Source: Bacteroidota bacterium
Lineage (GTDB): Bacteria; Bacteroidota; Bacteroidia; B-17B0; Aurantibacillaceae
Assembly (NCBI GenBank): GCA_017303905.1
Contig: JAFLBH010000002.1
Span: 124,001-188,000, forward strand
Direction of reading: 5' to 3'
Length of the DNA: 64,000 bases
A program made the position numbers and the translations under genes. The number at the start of each line of letters is the position of its first letter. Position 1 is the stretch's first letter. Positions 1 through 7,781 of this stretch are shown one piece after another. The notes beneath the pieces were generated by a model. The model was not told the origin of the DNA and did no database searches. It saw nothing but the letters and a program-made list of their open reading frames with translations.

Positions 1-1427
1 GCACGTAATTCAGCTAATTCTGTTTCAAGCGCTTTAATTTCGTTCTCATAAAAGCGTGTATTGCGAATTACCTTTTCTTCCGACTTTAATTCGTTAAACT
101 CAATTTGTTTAGCAGTAATTTCAGAAGTTACTTCTTCTAAAGAAGCATCACGCTTTTCACGTAGTTCTCCGTCTTTTTTATTGTACTCGTTCTTTTGAAG
201 TAATTGCAATTCGTTATAATGATTAAATACTTCAGAAGTTTTGGTATTGATTTTATTAATGTAAGCGGCTTTATCATTTCTTAATTGCTCAATTAAAGAA
301 GAATACTTTAATTCAATACTACTTACGTTAGAAGTTAAAGATTCATATTCGCGACGTGCGATATTTAATTCTACCTGCAATTTCTCACGTTCCGAGTTTT
401 TCTCTACCGCTTGTTCAATGTTTTTCTCTTTATACTCTTTTAATTTTTTATTGGCTTCACGAATGGTACGGTCGTAATATCCAATTTCTTCACGAATATC
501 CTTTTGTTTTTCTTCAATGCTGGTTTTATGCTCTTCGTGACTTTCAATTAGTTTTTCAAGTTCTTCTTCCTTTTGCTTTGCCGCTTCACGAATGCTTTCA
601 TTTTGTGTTTCCGCAAAACGTAAGCTGCTTCCTAATTTATCGGCCAATTCCATTTGTGAACCCTTTAACATATGTACTTGATCGTACTTCTTATCAATGA
701 GTTCAACTAATTGCTGACTTTCCTTTTTAAGGAAGGTCTCAATATCCATGTATTTCTCATTAAACTGACGTAGCTGACGTTCCACTTGCTCTAACTTAAT
801 ACTTGAGTTTTCGGTAGTAAGTGAGTTAGCAATGAAATCTTTGATAAAACGTGAATCAATACTGTTCTTCGAACTCAAGAAAACGTTGGTAATTGACTTC
901 GGAATGTTTTGATATTTCTCGTTACCTTTTAATAAATGGAATTTCGATAATTGTTTATCTGTTTCTGTTCCGTAAATAATGTTACGGTAACGTTCGAAGG
1001 TATCGATTTGGTTACTGATATAAATACCGCGTTTTTCTACATTGGCAATTACTTCTTTTATTTTTAATGCTTCATCATTAGCATTTAAGAAGAAATCCGG
1101 ATTGTACGGCGCATCTAAGAAACGATATACTAATTTATTGTGGCGATATACCAACACGCAGAATGGTTTGTCTTCGGTAGCGATCTCATAAATCAAAAAT
1201 GAGTTTTCGTAGCGGAAGTAGTGTTCCTCAAAAGATTTTTGAGATTGAGCGATACCTAAACCACGGCTATTCGCACTGTAAAAAAATAAAATAGCGCGTT
1301 GTAAAGAAGTCTTTCCATAGTTATTGGTACCAACGAAACATGTATTTCCACATAACTCGATATCCGCATACTTTACGTTAGCAATATTAATCTCAACAAT
1401 TCTATTTAATATCCTGCAATTTTCCAT
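1..1427 (-). CDS. SMC-like ATPase, JetC/MukB-type, C-terminus cut by window edge
   Basis: The frame is open from an ATG at 1427 to base 1, about 475 residues with no stop, so the protein continues to the left of the window. Residues 33-40 read GTNNYGKT, a P-loop fitting GxxxxGK[ST]. From about residue 215 to the edge the sequence is rich in Glu, Lys and Gln with heptad-like spacing, as expected of a long coiled coil. An N-terminal P-loop followed by a coiled coil is the layout of SMC/Rad50/MukB ATPases; the second ATPase half with signature and Walker B motifs would lie outside. It is the third gene of a minus-strand operon, 50 nt after a small MukE/JetB-like gene, and the order matches jetA-jetB-jetC of Wadjet anti-plasmid systems. 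The subfamily assignment is inference from architecture; another MukB/MksB-like condensin is possible. Confidence 0.65.
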   Translation of the reverse strand, partial: MENCRILNRIVEINIANVKYADIELCGNTCFVGTNNYGKTSLQRAILFFYSANSRGLGIAQSQKSFEEHYFRYENSFLIYEIATEDKPFCVLVYRHNKLVYRFLDAPYNPDFFLNANDEALKIKEVIANVEKRGIYISNQIDTFERYRNIIYGTETDKQLSKFHLLKGNEKYQNIPKSITNVFLSSKNSIDSRFIKDFIANSLTTENSSIKLEQVERQLRQFNEKYMDIETFLKKESQQLVELIDKKYDQVHMLKGSQMELADKLGSSLRFAETQNESIREAAKQKEEELEKLIESHEEHKTSIEEKQKDIREEIGYYDRTIREANKKLKEYKEKNIEQAVEKNSEREKLQVELNIARREYESLTSNVSSIELKYSSLIEQLRNDKAAYINKINTKTSEVFNHYNELQLLQKNEYNKKDGELREKRDASLEEVTSEITAKQIEFNELKSEEKVIRNTRFYENEIKALETELAELR

Positions 1428-1477
1428 TCTATAATGTTTCTCGTTTCTTAATCTTGATTAAAGTATAGTGTTTGATT

Positions 1478-2080
1478 TTAGTTGTAAATAATTCCGCCAC
1501 CCTGTCCATCGCTGCTATCATCATAAATAGCAATTGCGTTGATAACATCAAGCAAATAAGTATAAGCATCCAATACTTTGTAGCTTTCACTTTGTTCGTC
1601 TTCCAACTCTAAAAACGAGTCACGTGACATTAAGTCGCATATATCACGCACTTTGTTTAATAAAGTTTCGGAGCGATACATTGGAATTTTTTGAAGCTTT
1701 TGTTTCAAACGTACGTTTGCATTACACTCTTCTGCGATTTCGCTCGGACGAAAACGAGAGCCAATGGTGATTTTATTATCCATGCTGGCAAATAAATCAA
1801 CCACATCGATATAACGTTCGAAGGTTTCTAGTTTTTTCTCAATGATACTATTAGCCTCACTGGTTTTAGAAAAATAGAAATAGTTATTTCCACGCTCTAT
1901 GTTGTAGCGAATCACATTAAAATAAGCCTGTAAGCGATCAAAGTTGTCGGGATTATTGATGATATCGTAAAGTCGACCCATACCGTCTTTGGTTCCGTTG
2001 CTGGAAATAAAATGCCCGCGAGCCATAATGGCGAAAATATCGTGGGTTTGTTTCGGTAGGTTAAAGTCTTCTGCTGTCAT
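1478..2080 (-). CDS. Small MukE/JetB-like subunit of the SMC operon
   Basis: A 200-residue soluble protein beginning MTAEDFNLPK. An upstream in-frame ATG at 2161 would add 27 residues, but that stretch is encoded by hairpins and AT-rich direct repeats and looks non-coding, so I chose 2080. There are no membrane segments, signal peptide or enzymatic motifs; the protein is mostly predicted helical with many charged residues. It sits between a kleisin-like gene and an SMC-type ATPase, the position and size of MukE, MksE or JetB, which form winged-helix dimers on the kleisin. I recognise no diagnostic motif, so the function rests on size and operon context. Confidence 0.55.
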   Translation of the reverse strand: MTAEDFNLPKQTHDIFAIMARGHFISSNGTKDGMGRLYDIINNPDNFDRLQAYFNVIRYNIERGNNYFYFSKTSEANSIIEKKLETFERYIDVVDLFASMDNKITIGSRFRPSEIAEECNANVRLKQKLQKIPMYRSETLLNKVRDICDLMSRDSFLELEDEQSESYKVLDAYTYLLDVINAIAIYDDSSDGQGGGIIYN

Positions 2081-2161
2081 TTTATGTTTTATGTTTAATA
2101 TTTGGTGTTTTATGTTTAGTGTCGCGAGGCTTTGCTCGCGATGGCGAGTATACCTCGCCAT
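2081..2161. repeat. REP-like double hairpin with AT-rich direct repeats
   Basis: Two perfect hairpins lie back to back. The first has stem TCGCGAG (2122-2128) with CTCGCGA (2135-2141) and a 6-nt loop; the second has stem ATGGCGAG (2141-2148) with CTCGCCAT (2154-2161) and a 5-nt loop. They share base 2141. Next to them, the minus strand carries TAAACATAAAA twice. The block fills the gap between the first two genes of the SMC operon. Paired short palindromes between genes are typical of REP/BIME elements mobilised by REP-associated tyrosine transposases; that origin is inference. Confidence 0.6.
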
Positions 2162-2189
2162 TTGTTTTTAATATTTAATTAGTACTCTG

Positions 2190-3437
2190 CTATGCTGCTT
2201 TTTTCTTTTCTTTCTTCTTTTTTTCCTCTACAGTTGGTAAAATTACGGTGTAACCAATTCGTCTGTCTTTACCGTTATCATCTTTGTATTCGTACCATTG
2301 TAAGCGGTATTTAAAATCCAATGTTTTTTCATATTCCATGGCAATTTCAACGAACAACGACATACGGTCTTCCAGTTTTACATCACCAATGGCTTTCGGG
2401 AATTTATATTGAATGAGATACTCGAACAGGTTAAATTTATTTTGAGCTAAAAAACGGTCGACCAACTTTTCAGTATCCAGTTTAATTTGGTTATCCACCA
2501 TTTTATCCTTGAAGTTCCCCGGTAATTTGCCTGCCATTCCGCGCATCATTAAACGCGAAATTTTATATTTCTGCGCTACTTTCTGGCATAAAATATGACC
2601 GTCGTCGGTAAATAAGAAATCGATAGCGATTTTGGTACGCGGACCTTTCACGCCATTGAAGCGTATAGGATTTAAACTCTTTACCACTTCATTGAAATTG
2701 GTGCGGAAGTGTAATGCGCCGTGATCTTTAACCTCTTTCAAACGCTGTGCCTTCACGTACACATCCAACTGGAACTGAATTTTGTTAATGTAATCCGTAA
2801 TGTCGGTTTGAATTTCGATTAAGAAGTCTAAATTCTCAATTAAGCTGGCCTTTAAAGCATTTACAATACCATAAAGTTCCGTATCGTTGGTAAGACTGAA
2901 TAATCCACGAGTTTCCTCGATAACTTCTTCTGTTTTCTTAATGAAATCAATGATAGTATCGCGCTTTAAACGGTAATCTTCCAGCTTCTGTAATTTGATG
3001 CGGTAATTACTTTCGTTTTTGTAAGTATCATCTACATTTTTTTGGAGCTTGATGATTTCACGGGAAAGAGCAATATTGATTCGCTTTAAGTATTTTTTGA
3101 TACTGCGTAAAAAGCGGTGTTCATGAACCTCTTGATAGAAGCGAATGTGGCGCTTAAGTTCGTTGATATAATCATTGATAAACCCGGGAGTTACTTCCCC
3201 AATTTCCATAAAGTCCTCGAACATTGCTACTACAGCATCGTTCAAGCTTACAACTCCTTCGTAAACGTAAAGCAAATCGAGTGAGCGCATTTTTTGATAC
3301 TGCTCTTCCGATAAATCTTCGCGTGCCAGTAATTCGTTTACCGTAATGTTTTCGCGGTTGGCGAATAAAAATTCAACCACTCCGCGGTTATGGTACAATT
3401 GTGATAATATATCGTTAACGTTGACCTGTAAAGCCAT
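2190..3437 (-). CDS. Kleisin-like JetA/MukF-type subunit
   Basis: A 415-residue soluble protein and the first gene of the SMC-type operon. The N-terminal ~80 residues (DILSQLYHNRGVVEFLFAN and a later LLYVYEGVVSLND) look like a winged-helix domain, and residues ~85-240 form long charged helices; this is the plan of MukF/JetA kleisins. The C-terminal ~130 residues are mixed, and the protein ends in a very basic KKKKEKKKAA tail that might contact DNA. No catalytic motif is visible. In Wadjet systems JetA bridges the two JetC heads and binds JetB. Length is near or slightly below that of usual JetA proteins. Sequence identity to a named family was not tested, so the call is architectural. Confidence 0.55.
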   Translation of the reverse strand: MALQVNVNDILSQLYHNRGVVEFLFANRENITVNELLAREDLSEEQYQKMRSLDLLYVYEGVVSLNDAVVAMFEDFMEIGEVTPGFINDYINELKRHIRFYQEVHEHRFLRSIKKYLKRINIALSREIIKLQKNVDDTYKNESNYRIKLQKLEDYRLKRDTIIDFIKKTEEVIEETRGLFSLTNDTELYGIVNALKASLIENLDFLIEIQTDITDYINKIQFQLDVYVKAQRLKEVKDHGALHFRTNFNEVVKSLNPIRFNGVKGPRTKIAIDFLFTDDGHILCQKVAQKYKISRLMMRGMAGKLPGNFKDKMVDNQIKLDTEKLVDRFLAQNKFNLFEYLIQYKFPKAIGDVKLEDRMSLFVEIAMEYEKTLDFKYRLQWYEYKDDNGKDRRIGYTVILPTVEEKKKKEKKKAA

Positions 3438-3600
3438 GCCTTTGGTTTTGTCTATTTTTATAAAAATACAAAGGCTGTAGCTCGCAATTGGCGCGGGTTT
3501 TCAACAAAAACTAGAGTAATTCACGAAACATTTAAGTGAATTGGGTTAATTGCTTGATTTATAGATTGTAGGATCTATCTCTCATTGGAGAGAAAAGAAG
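3438..3600. other. Intergenic leader of the SMC operon
   Basis: A 163-nt gap between the glycosyltransferase stop and the kleisin-like start, both on the minus strand. It holds a small perfect hairpin, TCTCTC (3578-3583) with GAGAGA (3588-3593) and a 4-nt loop, without a T-tract, so it is not a convincing terminator. No clear TAnnTTTG box was seen. The gap suggests that the SMC operon starts its own transcript here. Confidence 0.3.
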
Positions 3601-4737
3601 TTAACACCTGTTATATAATTCTAACACCCTGTTAATAAAAGTTGGCCACAGGTATTTTACTTTTTCTGTTTTGAGGTTAGAAATGAATTCCTGCTCGCGA
3701 TGATTCTTGAAGAAATCCAAAATACTCTCCGTGATTTTTGCTACATCAATCGGAACGGTGTATCCTATTTTCTGATGCGGCACTAATTCAGATAAACCAC
3801 CCACATCGGTTACCAACATAGGTTTCTCATAGTAATAACCAACCATGGTAACACCACTGTTGGTCGCATTTCTATAGGTTTGAGCCACTAAATCGGCTGC
3901 GCAAAAGTAATAACGTACCTCTTCATTCGGGATGAATTGTGAATGGAATATAACCTGATTTTGCAATCCGTTTTTCTCCACTAAATCCAAATAAGGTTGC
4001 TTGTCTTCGTAAAATTCGCCGGCTACCAAAAGTTTAATATTCTGATTCTTTATATCCGGATGATTCATTGCTTCTAATAAAAAATCAAGCCCCTTGTATT
4101 TCCTTATTAAACCAAAAAACAATATCACTTTGTCGTCTGATTTTAAACCTAACTTTTTACGCGCTTCTTCCTTAGTTACAGCAGCACCGTAGGTTTCGTA
4201 CATGGGGTGCGGCGAAAATACTTTTTTATCTGTTGGCGTAAATTGGGAGATATCATTAAAAACGGCTTTGCTCATGGTAATAAAACCATGACAACTCTTC
4301 ACAAAATACTTGGTGAAAGGCACATCCCCTACTCGCTTTTCATGCGGAATAATATTATCGGTTAATGCCAATACTTTTATATTGGTACCTCGTTTCACCA
4401 TTCTTCCTATACTTCCTAAGCTCGGTCCAAAAAAAGGTAACCAATACCTGAATATGATGAAATCAGGTTTTTGCTTTTTGATGAACCTTGCTGTTTTTAT
4501 CCAGTTGAAGGGATTGACAGTATTAATTAAGGTGTGAATTTTTATATCCGATGGTGCTGAACCGCTTGTTTCATATTGTGAACTTCCCGGAAATAAAAAA
4601 TTAGGATATTGCAGAGAGTAGGAAATGATTTGAGCATCATGTCCCAATTTATTGAATTCACGGCACAGATTTTCGTTAAACTGTGCAGGTCCGCCACGAA
4701 GCGGATATCCGGGACCGATAATAAAAACCTTTGCCAT
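3601..4737 (-). CDS. Glycosyltransferase family 4 protein
   Basis: A 378-residue GT-B fold glycosyltransferase. The N-terminal half opens with VFIIGPGYPLRGGPAQFNE, the nucleotide-sugar transferase start with a glycine-rich acceptor loop. The C-terminal half has the donor-binding domain: ILFFGLIRKYKGLDFLLEAM, then LLVAGEFYED, and VTDVGGLSELV near residue 315, corresponding to the E-x7-E region of GT4 enzymes. There is no signal peptide or membrane segment, so it should act on the cytoplasmic side on a lipid-linked or surface glycan acceptor. Donor and acceptor cannot be predicted. It stands alone between a helicase gene and the SMC operon, with TAATTTTA 6 nt before its ATG on the minus strand. 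Confidence 0.85.
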   Translation of the reverse strand: MAKVFIIGPGYPLRGGPAQFNENLCREFNKLGHDAQIISYSLQYPNFLFPGSSQYETSGSAPSDIKIHTLINTVNPFNWIKTARFIKKQKPDFIIFRYWLPFFGPSLGSIGRMVKRGTNIKVLALTDNIIPHEKRVGDVPFTKYFVKSCHGFITMSKAVFNDISQFTPTDKKVFSPHPMYETYGAAVTKEEARKKLGLKSDDKVILFFGLIRKYKGLDFLLEAMNHPDIKNQNIKLLVAGEFYEDKQPYLDLVEKNGLQNQVIFHSQFIPNEEVRYYFCAADLVAQTYRNATNSGVTMVGYYYEKPMLVTDVGGLSELVPHQKIGYTVPIDVAKITESILDFFKNHREQEFISNLKTEKVKYLWPTFINRVLELYNRC

Positions 4738-4790
4738 GCGGTGTAAAATTACAATAAAATTACTCTCAAAAAATAGAGATGTCGGTTTAG

Positions 4791-6224
4791 TTAGGCATGG
4801 TCAAAAAAGTCTTCTGAAAAATTGATCAGATAAACCTGTTCTTTAGCTCTTGTAAGTGCCGTGTATAACCAGCGTATAAAACCAACATCAATTTGTTCTT
4901 TGTTTAAATAACCCTGGTCAATAAACACTACCGGCCATTGTCCGCCTTGCGCTTTATGACATGTTACGGCATAATTAAATTTAACTTGTAAAGCATTGTA
5001 GTACGGACTTTGTTTCATATAGGCCATTCGTTTGCCTTTGATAGGTTCATCCGCCACATCTAACATAATCTCATCAAACAATTTTTTCTGTTGCTCAGTA
5101 CTGATACTTGGTCCTTCCGAATAAATGCTTTCCATAATGATTTTTACCTGCGTATCTTTTAATTGAGGATAGTCAATAAATTCCACCAAGGCATCCAGAA
5201 AATTAAAACCGTATAAATTATCGCGGTTTATTATCTTTCGAATTTGCAGGCTGTCGCCATTGGCGATAAAACCAACATCCGAATTTTCTTCCAACCAGAA
5301 ATAATTATTTTTCACCACCATGAGTAAGTCGCCGGCCGCAATATCGTCTTCCATATATCGTACACGATTTCTCACCGCCTGATTAAATAAATTAGCGCGT
5401 TTATTACTTCTAGTAATAATTAATACATCATTATAACCATACTTGCTGTAAGCTGTATTTAAAACATCCTGCAACTCGTCACCTTCCACTTTCACTACAT
5501 CCTGTGTCAGGCGTATTTTAGGAATTGTGCCATCAAATTCTTTTAAAATTCCTCTCAATTTGGTGGCATTTTCAAGAATACCGCTTTCTAAACTTTGTCG
5601 AGCCACCATGGTTAATTCGATACCGAAAATATTCAGATGGAAAGCTGATTTCAGAAATTTAGGATTAAGTGCGAGACTCTCCTCTACTCCTACGGGAGGT
5701 AATTGAGCACCATCCCCAACAAACAGAAGCTTGCAATTTTCACCCGAAAAAACATATTCAAACAAACTTTCTAACAAGCCGGGTGAGGCATAATTAGAAC
5801 CGGAGTTTGAATCCAAACCAATCATAGAAGCCTCATCAACAATAAATAAAGTATTCTTATGAAGATTTTCGCCCAATGAAAAGTAGAGTCCGCCGTTTTC
5901 ATTTACAGCTTGCCGGAATATTTTTTTATGAATTGTTTGAGCCGGACGTTGCGCATAAAGCGATAGAACCTTAGCAGCCCTTCCGGTTGGAGCCAATAAA
6001 ACACTTTTCCATTTAAATTCGGGTAATACTCTAGATAGTGCCGAAACCAAATTAGTTTTACCGGTACCGGCGTATCCTTTTAAAATGAATAAGTCTGTAT
6101 TATCAGACCGATTCATGAAATGTGCTATTTTTTGTATGGCCTCCTGCTGATTTTCGTTTGCGGTAAACGGAAGTTGCGCATTAAATTTTGAAATAAATAG
6201 ATTTATATCGAGAGGTTTTAGCAC
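4791..6224 (-). CDS. RecD/Dda-type ATP-dependent DNA helicase (SF1)
   Basis: A 477-residue superfamily 1 helicase. Walker A GYAGTGKT lies at residues 50-57, Walker B FIVDEASMIG near 130, motif III LLFVGDGAQLPP near 167, and the C-terminal UvrD-like motif VTCHKAQGGQW near 425, followed by YTALTRAKEQVYL. An N-terminal FTANENQQEAI matches the Q-motif region. This compact form is common in Bacteroidota and is often annotated as ATP-dependent exodeoxyribonuclease or AAA family ATPase; no nuclease domain is seen, so helicase is the safer name. The likely role is DNA unwinding in repair or replication restart. It is divergent from the DUF3822 gene, with 150 nt between. Confidence 0.85.
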   Translation of the reverse strand: MLKPLDINLFISKFNAQLPFTANENQQEAIQKIAHFMNRSDNTDLFILKGYAGTGKTNLVSALSRVLPEFKWKSVLLAPTGRAAKVLSLYAQRPAQTIHKKIFRQAVNENGGLYFSLGENLHKNTLFIVDEASMIGLDSNSGSNYASPGLLESLFEYVFSGENCKLLFVGDGAQLPPVGVEESLALNPKFLKSAFHLNIFGIELTMVARQSLESGILENATKLRGILKEFDGTIPKIRLTQDVVKVEGDELQDVLNTAYSKYGYNDVLIITRSNKRANLFNQAVRNRVRYMEDDIAAGDLLMVVKNNYFWLEENSDVGFIANGDSLQIRKIINRDNLYGFNFLDALVEFIDYPQLKDTQVKIIMESIYSEGPSISTEQQKKLFDEIMLDVADEPIKGKRMAYMKQSPYYNALQVKFNYAVTCHKAQGGQWPVVFIDQGYLNKEQIDVGFIRWLYTALTRAKEQVYLINFSEDFFDHA

Positions 6225-6359
6225 GCTTAAAATTAGGTTTTAATTAGCTTAACAAGTGAATTGTTGATTTATTTTTTCGGACTCGAAAATTGTTAGAAAT
6301 ATTCTGAATAATATCTTATAAATCTTGACGATTTTACCTCCAAGAACCATATAAATCAC

Positions 6360-6367
6360 TAGTTTTG
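6360..6367 (+). promoter_or_regulatory. Candidate Bacteroidota -7 element (TAGTTTTG)
   Basis: TAGTTTTG fits the TAnnTTTG consensus used by the Bacteroidota primary sigma factor. It ends 7 nt before the ATG of the DUF3822 gene, so transcription would start at or almost at the start codon. No TTG is found at the usual 19-21 nt upstream distance, which lowers confidence. Confidence 0.4.
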
Positions 6368-6374
6368 TAAGGCT

Positions 6375-7229
6375 ATGATTAGCACCTTGCCCTTACATAG
6401 AAAAGATTACAGTTTAAAGCTGGATGCTCAAAAAACCGAGAATTTGGTTTTAAGTATTTCCGCCAATGGTTTTGAATTAGCCGGTTTCTCAAAATCGCCC
6501 TATTACATTACTAAAATTTCTGAATTAAGTTTTGAATCAGGCATTAAAGATTTTAGGGACTTGAATAATTATTTGATTCAATTTCTTAACGATCACGATT
6601 TACCTCGCCATACTTATAAAAACATTTTCATTAATTGGATTGGGCAACATTTTACTTTATTGCCAAGTTCATTTTACGATTCGGAAAAAGCACGTGACTT
6701 ATTAGAGTTTAACATCGGAAAAACACCGGATGAAAGTATTATCACCAATGATGTGGAAGATATTAAATTGGTTTACTCGATTCCAACAGAAATTAAAAAT
6801 ACTTTAGATAAATTATTTCCAAGCCACAATCTCAAACACATAGGTTACAGTACGGTAAAATTATTCTTTAATCATTTTCAATTGAAGAATGCCGATTTGT
6901 TCCTCAATATCCATAACGGACAAACGGAAATTGTCATTAAAAAAGACAAAAAACCATTGCTGTATAATGTTTACAATACTTTGAGTGATGAGGATATATT
7001 ATATTATTTATTGTTCTCAATAGAACAGTTTAATTTAAATCCGGCGAACATTCGTGTGGCCGTAGCGGCTAATCGTGAAACATCTTCCGAGCTATTTGTT
7101 GCTATTAAAAAATACATTAAGAATGTTGAATTTGCGGTAAGCGATAAATTAATTATCAGAAAAGAAGAGCTGGAAAAATTACCGCATCATTTTTACTTCA
7201 CAACCTTAAATCGCTTATTGTGCGAATAA
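6375..7229 (+). CDS. DUF3822 family protein
   Basis: A 284-residue cytoplasmic protein of the DUF3822 type, a Bacteroidota family with an ASKHA/actin-like appearance: LVLSISANGFELAGFS at the N-terminus, a middle strand-rich region, and DLFLNIHNGQTEIVI near residue 180, which resembles a phosphate-binding turn. Its 3' end overlaps the start of rsmD by 10 nt. This gene pair is a conserved neighbourhood in the phylum as far as I recall, suggesting translational coupling. The molecular function is unknown. Confidence 0.75.
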   Translation: MISTLPLHRKDYSLKLDAQKTENLVLSISANGFELAGFSKSPYYITKISELSFESGIKDFRDLNNYLIQFLNDHDLPRHTYKNIFINWIGQHFTLLPSSFYDSEKARDLLEFNIGKTPDESIITNDVEDIKLVYSIPTEIKNTLDKLFPSHNLKHIGYSTVKLFFNHFQLKNADLFLNIHNGQTEIVIKKDKKPLLYNVYNTLSDEDILYYLLFSIEQFNLNPANIRVAVAANRETSSELFVAIKKYIKNVEFAVSDKLIIRKEELEKLPHHFYFTTLNRLLCE

Positions 7230-7756
7230 TTGGCGGAATTCATAAAGGCAAACGAATTGATGTAGTAAAGGGTTTACCGGTTAGACCTACCACTGATTTT
7301 GCCAAAGAAGCACTTTTCAATATTCTCTTTAATAAAATTGATTTTGAAGGCGCCGAGATTCTGGATTTATTCTGCGGTACCGGTAACATTGCTTTAGAAT
7401 GTGCTTCACGCGGCGCGCATGTAACAGCCATCGATATGCATTTTGGTTGTACAAAATTTGTAAGCGACACAGCAAAAAAACTCGATTTAACCGTAACCAC
7501 TTTTAAAAGCGATGTTTTTAAATTTTTAGCGACGCATCATAAAGCTTACGATGTTGTATTTGCTGATCCACCTTATGATTTGGAAAACATTGCTGATATA
7601 CATAAATATGTTTTTGAAAATAAATTACTGAAAGAAAATGGCTGGCTCATTCTTGAACACGGTCCGAAAACCAAATTAGAAGAACTTCCCAGGTTTATAG
7701 AACACCGTAAGTATGGCAATGTTAATTTCAGTTTTTTTCAGGCATCTAATGATTAA
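7220..7756 (+). CDS. rsmD: 16S rRNA (guanine(966)-N(2))-methyltransferase RsmD
   Basis: A 178-residue class I SAM-dependent methyltransferase. The start is GTG at 7220, giving the family-typical MRIIGG N-terminus and overlapping the previous gene by 10 nt. The SAM-binding motif LDLFCGTGNIALECASRGA lies around residues 48-66 and the catalytic DPPY motif is in VVFADPPYDL near residue 116. RsmD methylates N2 of G966 in the small-subunit rRNA during 30S assembly. Length is normal for the family (about 180 residues). Confidence 0.92.
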   Translation: MRIIGGIHKGKRIDVVKGLPVRPTTDFAKEALFNILFNKIDFEGAEILDLFCGTGNIALECASRGAHVTAIDMHFGCTKFVSDTAKKLDLTVTTFKSDVFKFLATHHKAYDVVFADPPYDLENIADIHKYVFENKLLKENGWLILEHGPKTKLEELPRFIEHRKYGNVNFSFFQASND

Positions 7757-7781
7757 TTACCAATAATAAAACATCACTATC

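Noticed and set aside
2081..2161. N-terminal 27-residue extension of the MukE/JetB-like gene
   Set aside because: It is encoded by hairpins and direct repeats of a REP-type element, not by normal coding sequence; the ATG at 2080 gives a more natural start.
1989..2171. Small plus-strand ORF over the SMC operon
   Set aside because: It overlaps a well-supported minus-strand gene and the hairpin block, and its product is low-complexity.
3578..3593. Hairpin as terminator of the glycosyltransferase gene
   Set aside because: The stem is only 6 bp and there is no T-tract on the relevant strand.
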